Positions 1 to 6,004 of a DNA stretch of 11,536 nt are shown one piece after another. Position 1 is the first letter of the stretch. The number at the start of each line of letters is the position of its first letter. Source of the stretch: Vulcanimicrobiota bacterium (GTDB lineage: Bacteria > Vulcanimicrobiota > Vulcanimicrobiia > Vulcanimicrobiales > Vulcanimicrobiaceae); assembly GCA_030043675.1 (NCBI GenBank), contig JASHXG010000188.1, positions 1 to 11,536 on the forward strand. Direction: 5' to 3'. The position numbers and the translations under genes were made by a program. The notes under the pieces were generated by a model that worked only from the letters and a program-made list of their open reading frames with translations, did no database searches and had not been told where the DNA came from.

Positions 1-86
1 GGCTGAACTTCTCGAATGCGTCGGAGAAGAATATCGGCCTGGGCGTCGAACGGCTCGGCCACGCCATAAGAACCTACCTACGTTAG
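1..86 (+). CDS. PLP-dependent aminotransferase, C-terminal fragment
   Basis: Only the last 27 codons are inside the window, read from base 3 to a TAG at 84-86. The visible tail begins LNFSNASEKNIGLGVERLG. The pattern 'LNFSNAS..NI..G..RLG' is what I know as the C-terminus of class I/II PLP-dependent aminotransferases of the 2-aminoadipate/LysN and MocR-like subgroup, where the preceding residue is usually Arg, and the GG at bases 1-2 could end such a codon. The family transfers an amino group between an amino acid and a 2-oxo acid in the cytoplasm. Substrate, PLP lysine and start lie outside the window. The next gene starts 13 nt downstream with its ribosome binding site overlapping this stop region, so the two are probably co-transcribed. 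The assignment rests on a short tail only. Confidence 0.65.
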   Translation, partial: LNFSNASEKNIGLGVERLGHAIRTYLR

Positions 87-91
87 AGGAG
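85..91 (+). promoter_or_regulatory. Shine-Dalgarno site for the 158-aa gene
   Basis: AGAGGAG lies 8 nt before the GTG at 100 and overlaps the upstream TAG stop at 84-86. It is the clearest ribosome binding site in the window and decides the GTG start. Confidence 0.75.
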
Positions 92-99
92 ACGCGCGC

Positions 100-576
100 G
101 TGGCTGATCGTTTGGTCGTCGGCATCTTTCCCCAATCCGATCCCAAGGCGCTCGAGAGCGCGCTTTCCTCCCAGCAGGTCGATCTGAGCAAGGTCAAGGT
201 CGTGAGCACGGCCGCGCCCGACGATACCGTGGACTCGCCGCTCGAGTTCCTCGATCTCGTCAACGACATGGAACGCGAAGAGGCCCAATATTCCGAGGAC
301 CTGACGCACGGCGTGGGCATCATGGGTGACTCGGGCGGCACGTCGGTTCCCGGAATCGGCGGAAGGCAAGCGACGCTGGGCGACTTTGCGCACCACGAGC
401 TCAGCGCGAAGCGCTATCTCGTCAACTTTGCAATTCCGCTCGACGAAGTCGACAACTTCGACCAAGCCGTCGCCGAAGGGCGCGCGGTCGTGGTGTATCC
501 CGACTCGGGCGCCGACACGACCTCGATCGTCGCCGCTTTCAGGGCGGCCGGACTGAGGAACGTTCGAGCATACTGA
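100..576 (+). CDS. Uncharacterised 158-aa soluble protein with two similar beta-alpha-beta halves
   Basis: I do not recognise a named family. The GTG start at 100 is supported by AGAGGAG at 85-91, 8 nt upstream. There is no signal peptide or membrane segment, so it is likely cytoplasmic. Residues 4-36 read as strand-helix-strand beginning LVVGIFPQSD, residues 37-66 are acidic, residues 71-92 are a Gly/Ser/Thr-rich flexible linker, and residues 105-158 form a second strand-helix-strand containing AVVVYPDSGADTT. The two halves resemble each other around 'VV..[FY]P.S', suggesting a duplicated ferredoxin-like unit. The segment 'VDNFDQAVAEGRAVVVYP' faintly recalls the general stress protein 17M/YflT type of domain, but this is weak. 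It sits between an aminotransferase and a lipoprotein gene, which gives no clear functional hint. Confidence 0.8.
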   Translation: MADRLVVGIFPQSDPKALESALSSQQVDLSKVKVVSTAAPDDTVDSPLEFLDLVNDMEREEAQYSEDLTHGVGIMGDSGGTSVPGIGGRQATLGDFAHHELSAKRYLVNFAIPLDEVDNFDQAVAEGRAVVVYPDSGADTTSIVAAFRAAGLRNVRAY

Positions 577-595
577 CTCTGCGCGGTGCCCAGCC

Positions 596-868
596 TTGGT
601 GAACCGGATCTTTGTGGCCGCCGCGATGCTCGCGCTGACGAGTTGCGGTCAGCATCCCTACTACGATTACACGCATCTGCCGACGGGATATAACTGGCGA
701 GCCGTGCTCGACAAGCAGACCGGCGCGGTCGTTTTCTACGGCCAAGATCCGCTTACCAAAGACACCGTCTACGTGGGCCCCGATAGCCGCTTCTACATCT
801 TCCGTCACTCCGGTCCGATTCAACCGCAGGACCTGAGATTGCATTGGATGCCGCACGATGCCCAATAG
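596..868 (+). CDS. Small predicted lipoprotein of about 90 aa
   Basis: The protein opens with a short basic n-region, a hydrophobic stretch (FVAAAMLALT) and a lipobox LTSC ending at Cys17. It should therefore be exported, lipid-modified on that cysteine and cleaved by signal peptidase II. The mature part is about 74 residues, rich in Tyr, His and Pro, for example GQHPYYDYTHLP just after the cysteine. I recognise no catalytic motif. The start is ambiguous: TTG at 596 is followed directly by GTG at 599, and neither has a convincing Shine-Dalgarno site. Both keep the signal sequence intact, whereas the next in-frame ATG at 626 would destroy it. The gene begins 19 nt after the previous stop and overlaps the ATP-grasp start by 11 nt, so it is probably translated as part of the same transcript. 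Confidence 0.7.
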   Translation: MVNRIFVAAAMLALTSCGQHPYYDYTHLPTGYNWRAVLDKQTGAVVFYGQDPLTKDTVYVGPDSRFYIFRHSGPIQPQDLRLHWMPHDAQ

Positions 869-1880
869 CTCGGCGCGTGCCTGGCGCATCCTGATTACGG
901 CCGGCGGAACGGTCACCGCCCAGTCGCTGCTCAAAGCCTTGCGCGAAGATGGCCGCGCTTCTTTCATCGCCGTCGGCGATATGGATCCGCTCAACGCCAC
1001 CAGGGCGTTCGTCGACGAGTTCGTCCAGCTTCCGGCGGCAAGTGCCGCCGGTTTTGCGCCGCGATGCTTGGAAGCGGTGCGCCGCCTAAAGATCGACTTG
1101 CTGGTACCCATCATCGTCGAAAGCGAGTTTCTGCCGCTCGACGACGCGCGCGACCGTTTCGAATCGATCGGCTGCCGATTGGCGATGCCGGCACGCGAGA
1201 TCGTCGTTCGCGCGGGCGACAAGCTCGAGTTTTCTGCCTTCCTGCGCGAGATCGGCATTCCCGGACCCGCGACGCACGTCTATTCGCCCGATCTTCGGAT
1301 CGATCGCTTTCCGGTCTACCTCAAACCGCGCCGCGGCTCAGGATCCGTAGGCACGGCGCGCTTGGAGAGCGCGCACTCCTTGCACGAGGCAGCGCGCGGA
1401 CGTTCCGATTTGATCGTGCAAGAAGCGGTCGAGGGTTCCGAATTTACCGTCGACTGTTTTGCCGCGGCGCCGGGCCGGGTCGTCGCCGCCGTTCCGCGCG
1501 AGCGCATCGCGGTGAAGGCCGGCGTTTCGGTGAAGGGGCGCACCTATCACCATCCGGCGATCGAGCGGATCGTTCGCACCGTCGTCGAGAAGACGCAGTT
1601 GAGCGGTCCGGCCAACGTTCAGGGCATGCTTGCAGACGACGGTAGCTTCTCAATCATCGAGATGAATCCGCGCTTCTCCGGGACCTTGGCGCTCACGACC
1701 GCAGCCGGCATCAACTTCGCCTCGCTGCTGCTCGACTCGCTCGAAGGTAAGCCGATACCGGATCTAATCGGCGCGCATCGCGCCGGCGTCGTCATGATGC
1801 GCTATTGGAGCGAGATCTTCGAAGAGAGCGATGGACGCCTGCGTCAGGGCACTTCTATGGAGGCGTGCGCCCCCGCTTAG
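858..1880 (+). CDS. ATP-grasp ligase, carbamoyl-phosphate-synthase-like
   Basis: This 340-aa cytoplasmic protein has the layout of a stand-alone ATP-grasp enzyme. Residues 10-110 form a Rossmann-like pre-ATP-grasp domain (ILITAGGTVTAQSLLKAL, later LLVPIIVESE). The ATP-grasp fold covers about 115-300. Visible motifs are the nucleotide-binding YLKPRRGSGSVG at 154-165 with Lys156, the acidic stretch VQEAVEGSEFTVD at 187-199, and the metal-binding IEMNPRFSG at 267-275 with Glu268, Asn270 and Arg272. The family joins a carboxylate to an amine or other nucleophile through an acyl-phosphate. The substrate cannot be read here. Members of this subtype occur in polysaccharide and secondary-metabolite clusters. 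The ATG at 858 lies inside the end of the lipoprotein gene, with only a weak GGA upstream, so translational coupling is likely. The 3' end overlaps the convergent epimerase gene. Confidence 0.88.
   Translation: MPNSSARAWRILITAGGTVTAQSLLKALREDGRASFIAVGDMDPLNATRAFVDEFVQLPAASAAGFAPRCLEAVRRLKIDLLVPIIVESEFLPLDDARDRFESIGCRLAMPAREIVVRAGDKLEFSAFLREIGIPGPATHVYSPDLRIDRFPVYLKPRRGSGSVGTARLESAHSLHEAARGRSDLIVQEAVEGSEFTVDCFAAAPGRVVAAVPRERIAVKAGVSVKGRTYHHPAIERIVRTVVEKTQLSGPANVQGMLADDGSFSIIEMNPRFSGTLALTTAAGINFASLLLDSLEGKPIPDLIGAHRAGVVMMRYWSEIFEESDGRLRQGTSMEACAPA
1032..1055 (+). terminator. Terminator-like hairpin inside the ATP-grasp gene
   Basis: Arms CCGGCGGCA (1032-1040) and TGCCGCCGG (1043-1051) are perfect reverse complements, giving at least an 8-bp GC-rich stem with an AAGT loop. 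TTTT follows at 1052-1055. The geometry resembles a short intrinsic terminator on the plus strand, but it lies about 175 nt inside an intact reading frame and encodes an Ala-rich turn (LPAASAAGF). It could be an attenuator or simply a by-product of GC-rich codons. Confidence 0.3.
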
Positions 1881-2872
1881 TAGCTCATCGTGGTCCAGCG
1901 ATCGGGGTGCTCGAGCAGCCATTCCCACTCGCGCCGTAAGCCGTCGCGCAGCGAAACGGTCGGGGCGATTCCCAGCAAGCGCTCTGCCTTGGCGGTGGAG
2001 AGGTGCATCACGTTCAGCTCCGATGGTAACCGCATGCGGCCGTCGACGAGCTCGGATCTCTCGCCGGGTGCGACATTCTCGGCAATCGGCGCGACCCCCG
2101 AGCCGGTCACTTCGCATGCAAGCGACGCCAGGTCGGCAATCGACGTCGCAACGCCGGTTCCGCCGTTGAACGACTCCGCGCCGGCCAGGCTGCTCTCGAT
2201 GCAGGCGCGGTGCAGACGGACCACGTCGTCGACGTACACAAAGTCACGCAGCTGCTCGCCCGCGCCGAAAATGACCGGCGGCTTACCTTCCAGCAGGCGT
2301 TTGAGAAAGATCGTCAAGACGCGGCCGTACCACTCTCGCGGACCGTACGTAATGCCGTAGCGCAACGAGTGAACGGCGATGCCGTAGTCGTTGGAGAAGA
2401 TCTGCGCGTACTTCTCGGCGGCCAGCTTACTGGCGCCATACGACCAGTTCGGATCGTGCGGGTGGCGATCTTCGTCGCTGGGAGGCTCCACCGCCTGGCC
2501 GTAGATGCAGGCCGAGGAGGCGTTGACGACTCGTTCCACGCCGCCCAGGCGCGCGGCTTGCAGCACGTTGATCGTCCCGACGAGATTGGTGTGCAGGTCT
2601 CCCAGCGGATCTTCCATGCACTTGGTGATCTCCAGCTGTGCCGCCTGATGCGAGACGACGTCTTTACCGCGGGCTGCCGCGTTCAATCCGGCAGCATCGA
2701 GAATGTCGCCTTCGACGATCTCGACATCGCCGTCCAGCGCCGCCAGATTCTCGCGTAAGCCGCTCGAGAAGTTGTCGAACACCGTAACCCGGTAGCCGGC
2801 GCGCAGAAGATCGGCGACGATGTGCGAGCCGATGAAGCCGGCGCCGCCGGTTACCAGAACCGACCTTGCCAC
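1877..2872 (-). CDS. NAD-dependent sugar epimerase/dehydratase (extended SDR, GalE-like)
   Basis: This is a 331-aa extended short-chain dehydrogenase. From the GTG at 2872 it opens MARSVLVTGGAGFIGSH, giving the NAD-binding TGGAGFIG at residues 8-15 and Asp33 at the end of strand 2 for the adenosine ribose. Asn96 in 'NLVGTINVL', Ser119/Ser120 in SSACIYG, and the catalytic pair Tyr145 and Lys149 in YGASK are all present. Such enzymes commonly interconvert UDP-glucose/galactose-type sugars at C4, but the exact nucleotide sugar cannot be read. An upstream GTG at 2917 would add 15 residues ahead of the Rossmann strand and overlap the GT2 gene by 46 nt. I prefer 2872 because its GTG shares a base with the upstream TAG (TAGTG) and has GAGG 10 nt upstream. 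It is the last gene of the minus-strand operon and overlaps the ATP-grasp stop codon. Confidence 0.9.
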   Translation of the reverse strand: MARSVLVTGGAGFIGSHIVADLLRAGYRVTVFDNFSSGLRENLAALDGDVEIVEGDILDAAGLNAAARGKDVVSHQAAQLEITKCMEDPLGDLHTNLVGTINVLQAARLGGVERVVNASSACIYGQAVEPPSDEDRHPHDPNWSYGASKLAAEKYAQIFSNDYGIAVHSLRYGITYGPREWYGRVLTIFLKRLLEGKPPVIFGAGEQLRDFVYVDDVVRLHRACIESSLAGAESFNGGTGVATSIADLASLACEVTGSGVAPIAENVAPGERSELVDGRMRLPSELNVMHLSTAKAERLLGIAPTVSLRDGLRREWEWLLEHPDRWTTMSY

Positions 2873-3861
2873 TAGCGGCCGGCCTCGCCGCGCAGGCGGC
2901 AGAGCGCAAGCGACCACGCGTACGGCACGGCACGGCGCCAGAACTCGATGCCCAGCGCGAAAGTGATCACCGGGTGATAGAGCCAGATGGCGCGCCGGTC
3001 GCGAGCCAGCCCATAGAACGCCGTTAGGATGGGGCCGACCACGCTGACGGCATAGAACGGCCAGAGATAAGCCCGCATCTTACGCTGCTTGGTCCAGAAA
3101 GCGGCGCGCTGCCAAAGCGGCTGGCTTCGGTCCTCCAGCCGCTTTGCGATGCGCGGACCGAACTTCTGCACGAATTCGCCTAGGCTCGCGACGGTGTGAT
3201 GCTCGATGCGCGCGCTGGGAACGCAAGCGATCTCACGGCCCTCGCGCAAAACATCCATCACCGGGAGGATGTCGTCCTCTTCGGTGCCCGTGCGGCGAGC
3301 GAAACCAGCGCGCAGCGTCGTCCCCTGCGCGAAGGCGATCAGCGGCGGCGCGTCGAGCGGAAAATCGTAGATCACGTATGCGGGCGTCACGCGCTTGGTT
3401 CTGTACGCATAGCCGAACGTAGCGGGCGAAGCCGCGTCGCCATAGAGAAAATGATTGAACGGATCGGTAAATTCGTTGATGTAACGGGTCGCCAAGCAGT
3501 CCTCGGGCGTGCTGACGACCCTCGGGACCGAAACGTAGACGTTGGGATCGGCGAACGGAGCGACGATCTTCGCGATAAAGTCGCGGTCATGAAAAGCGGT
3601 ATCGGCGGCCAGGCTGGCGACGAGGTCGCCGCTCGCCACGGCGCTGCCCACGACGATCCCGGGTTCGGCTCGGCGGTGGGGGTTATGGACGACGACGCAG
3701 CCCGCCGATTCGGCGTATTCGGCCGTTCCGTCGGTGGAGCCGCCGTCGGCAATGATGATCTCGACCAGCTCGCGCGGATACGTTTGGCGGTTGACGCTCT
3801 CAACCAGACGCGGAAGCCTTCGAATCTCGTTGAGCGTCGCGACGATCAAGGAAATCTTCAA
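2872..3861 (-). CDS. Family 2 glycosyltransferase, membrane-associated
   Basis: The 329-aa protein begins with a GT-A domain: MKISLIVATLNE, then IIADGGSTDGT at residues 36-46 for UDP-sugar binding. A modified DxD motif follows at 84-88 (LAADT), where Asp87 is kept but the usual first Asp is Ala85. TEEDD at 193-197 is the likely catalytic acidic motif before LREGREI. The C-terminal part from about 245 is basic and aromatic, with hydrophobic segments near 266-285 and 292-307, suggesting membrane association. The fold resembles ExoA-type enzymes that extend lipid-linked glycans at the cytoplasmic face; donor and acceptor are unknown. The TTG start at 3861 overlaps the upstream TGA (TTGA), with AGG 7 nt before it, so translation is probably coupled. 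The last codon is followed by the TAGTG overlap with the epimerase. Confidence 0.88.
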   Translation of the reverse strand: MKISLIVATLNEIRRLPRLVESVNRQTYPRELVEIIIADGGSTDGTAEYAESAGCVVVHNPHRRAEPGIVVGSAVASGDLVASLAADTAFHDRDFIAKIVAPFADPNVYVSVPRVVSTPEDCLATRYINEFTDPFNHFLYGDAASPATFGYAYRTKRVTPAYVIYDFPLDAPPLIAFAQGTTLRAGFARRTGTEEDDILPVMDVLREGREIACVPSARIEHHTVASLGEFVQKFGPRIAKRLEDRSQPLWQRAAFWTKQRKMRAYLWPFYAVSVVGPILTAFYGLARDRRAIWLYHPVITFALGIEFWRRAVPYAWSLALCRLRGEAGR

Positions 3862-4880
3862 TCGCCTACCTGTACCTTCGCTCCCTCGCGTTCGGCCGAC
3901 CGCAGTGCGGCCTCGATGACTCGCACGACGCCGGCGCCAAAACGGCCACTCGAGCGCGTGGCGACTTCTCCTCGAATCGTTGCCGCAAACTCATCGACCA
4001 ACTTCGCGAGCGCTTCCCGGTTGTCGATCAATGGAACGTTGAGATCGCCAAGCCGATACGACACCATCTGCTGTGCAAGCGTCGTACTGGTCGGATCGAG
4101 CACCACGCTCTTATCATAGATGTAGATCTTCTGGGTTGGATCGACGTCGTCCCATACCGCCATCTTACGGCTGCCGGAGATCATGGTGCGCCGGACCTTG
4201 ACCGGCGACAGCCAGCTCAGGTGAACGTGGGCGATGCACCCGCTCGGATACCACATCGTCAGGAAGGCCACGTCGGGCGTTTCGGCGTGAACGCAGGTAC
4301 CGGCTTGAAGCGAGACCACGTCCGGCCATTCGCCTAAGATGTAGTTGATCACCGAGATGTCGTGCGGCGCCAAATCCCAAACGACGTTGCTCTCCTGAAA
4401 AAGACCCAGATTGACGCGAACCGCGTCGATGTAGTAGATATTCCCCAGATCGCCGCCCTCATAGAGCGCCCGCAGCTTTTCGACCGCGCCCGTATACAAG
4501 AACGTGTGGTCCGCCATAACGTGGACGCCGTGGCGCTCGGCGCGATCGCACAGATCGAGCGCGTCGCGGTAGCTTTCGGTCAACGGCTTCTCGACCAAGA
4601 TATGCTTCCCGGCTTCAATCGCTCGCCTCGCGAGCTCGTAATGCGTCCGCGGCGGGGTTGCGATCGCCACCGCGTCGATTCGATCGTCTTCCAAGATCTC
4701 GTCGATCTCAGAATGATAGGCAAGGTGCGGGTAGAGGCGTGCAATGTTCTCGAGCCTGGCGCGATCGCTATCGACGACGCCGGCGACCGTCCATGCTCGC
4801 GAGAAATGAAAGTTTCGCAGCAGGTTCGGACCCCAGTAACCGGCGCCGACGACCGCTACCACGAGTGGTTGGCGTTCCAT
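3858..4880 (-). CDS. Gfo/Idh/MocA sugar-nucleotide oxidoreductase (WbpB/WlbA-like)
   Basis: The 340-aa protein starts with a Rossmann domain, VVAVVGAGYWGPNLLRNF, with the dinucleotide motif GAGYWG at residues 12-17 and an acidic residue at Asp37. TPPRTHYELA at 75-84 and the family signature EKPL at 97-100 (Lys98) follow. WDLAPHDISV at 168-177 supplies the His173 region of the active site; the rest is the C-terminal alpha/beta domain. WbpB/WlbA-type relatives oxidise C3 of UDP-GlcNAc-derived uronic acids with NAD, producing a 3-keto sugar for a DegT aminotransferase. The aminotransferase gene lies 9 nt upstream here, which supports that pairing. The precise substrate is inferred. The start is the ATG at 4880. 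Confidence 0.88.
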   Translation of the reverse strand: MERQPLVVAVVGAGYWGPNLLRNFHFSRAWTVAGVVDSDRARLENIARLYPHLAYHSEIDEILEDDRIDAVAIATPPRTHYELARRAIEAGKHILVEKPLTESYRDALDLCDRAERHGVHVMADHTFLYTGAVEKLRALYEGGDLGNIYYIDAVRVNLGLFQESNVVWDLAPHDISVINYILGEWPDVVSLQAGTCVHAETPDVAFLTMWYPSGCIAHVHLSWLSPVKVRRTMISGSRKMAVWDDVDPTQKIYIYDKSVVLDPTSTTLAQQMVSYRLGDLNVPLIDNREALAKLVDEFAATIRGEVATRSSGRFGAGVVRVIEAALRSAEREGAKVQVGD

Positions 4881-4889
4881 GGCTGAAGG

Positions 4890-5999
4890 TTAGGCGCGTA
4901 CCAAATGCGCGGCCGCTTCGATCCCGTCGACGACCACGTCGATCTGCCCTTCGGTCAGCTCGGCGAACATCGGGAGCGAGAGGATGCGGTCGGCGGTCTG
5001 TTCGGTACGCGGAAACGAGCCGCGCCCCAGTCCGAGGTCGGCGTACGCGGGCTGAAGATGGACGGGTACCGGATAATGGATGCCGGTCGCTACGCCGCGC
5101 TGCGCGAGAACTTCACGCACGGCGGCGCGGTCCTCCACCTCAATAACGTAGAGGTGATAGACGTGACCCTCGTCGCGCAATCGTAAGGGGGGCGTAATGC
5201 CGATCTGCTTGAGCTTAGCGTCGTACGAAGCCGCGTGACGGCGGCGGGCATCGTTCCATCGATCCAGGTGGCGCAGCTTGACGTCGAGGACCGCAGCCTG
5301 CACCGAATCGAGACGGCTGTTGCCAGCCCGCACGAGATGCTCGTACTTTCTTCGCTGGCCGAGATCGCGCAGCAGCCGCACGGCTTCGCAAATCGTCACG
5401 TCGTTGGTGACCACCGCGCCGGCGTCGCCATAGGCACCCAGATTCTTCCCCGGGTAAAAGCTGAAGCAGCCGGCATCCCCGAAGCTGCCGACGCGTCTTC
5501 CGTTCCAGCGCGCGCCATGCGCTTGACACGCATCCTCGATGACGCGCAGCCCGTGCTTGCGCGCAAACGCGACGATCGGCTCCATCGGCACGGCTTGACC
5601 GTACAGGTGAACCGGCATGATCGCTTTGGTCCGCGGCGTCAATGCCGCGTCGAGCAGCGCAGGATCGATCAGGTAGCTTGCATCAACGTCAACGAACACC
5701 GGGCGCGCGCCGACTTCCGAAACAGCCACCGCGGACGCGATGAACGTGTTGGCCGGAACGATCACCTCGTCTCCGGGACCGACGTTCATAGCTGCCAACG
5801 CGAGCTGCAGGGCCGCCGTACCCGAGTCGACACCGACGCAAAAACGCGTGCCGACGTAAGCCGCAAAGTTCTCCTCGAAAGTCACAACGTCGGGTCCGAG
5901 AATGAAGCTCGAGTCTTCGATCACGGTCATGATGCGAGGAATGACCTCCTCGCGCAATTCGTTCAGCTGCGCTTTGAGATCGACAAACGGCACTTGCAT
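4890..5999 (-). CDS. DegT/DnrJ/EryC1/StrS sugar aminotransferase (WbpE-like)
   Basis: The 369-aa PLP enzyme starts at the ATG at 5999, giving MQVPFVDLKAQL, the normal family N-terminus. The open frame runs further upstream to 6287, but that part is antisense-like, lacks family similarity and overlaps the preceding gene. Visible motifs are SGTAALQLAL near residue 58, GDEVIVPANTFIASA near 76, PVHLYGQ near 129, VIEDACQAHGA at 153-163 with Asp156 for the pyridine nitrogen, and FSFYPGKNLGAYGDAG at 179-194 with the Schiff-base Lys185. Length matches the family. It transfers an amino group, usually from glutamate, to a keto sugar nucleotide. The next gene is the matching oxidoreductase, so formation of a 3-amino sugar is likely. 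The gap to the upstream membrane-protein stop is only 5 nt. Confidence 0.93.
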   Translation of the reverse strand: MQVPFVDLKAQLNELREEVIPRIMTVIEDSSFILGPDVVTFEENFAAYVGTRFCVGVDSGTAALQLALAAMNVGPGDEVIVPANTFIASAVAVSEVGARPVFVDVDASYLIDPALLDAALTPRTKAIMPVHLYGQAVPMEPIVAFARKHGLRVIEDACQAHGARWNGRRVGSFGDAGCFSFYPGKNLGAYGDAGAVVTNDVTICEAVRLLRDLGQRRKYEHLVRAGNSRLDSVQAAVLDVKLRHLDRWNDARRRHAASYDAKLKQIGITPPLRLRDEGHVYHLYVIEVEDRAAVREVLAQRGVATGIHYPVPVHLQPAYADLGLGRGSFPRTEQTADRILSLPMFAELTEGQIDVVVDGIEAAAHLVRA

Positions 6000-6004
6000 C
6001 GTCG

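Noticed and set aside
539..1258. Minus-strand open frame of 239 codons
   Set aside because: It overlaps the lipoprotein and ATP-grasp genes on the other strand and has low-complexity Ser/Arg-rich content without motifs.
2873..2917. Upstream GTG start at 2917 for the epimerase
   Set aside because: It would put 15 unrelated residues before the Rossmann strand and overlap the GT2 gene by 46 nt. The GTG at 2872 has a TAGTG coupling and a GAGG site.
3196..4119. Plus-strand open frame of 307 codons
   Set aside because: It is antisense to the GT2 and oxidoreductase genes, has no recognisable motif, is Arg/Asp-rich as expected of a GC-rich shadow frame, and has no plausible ribosome binding site.
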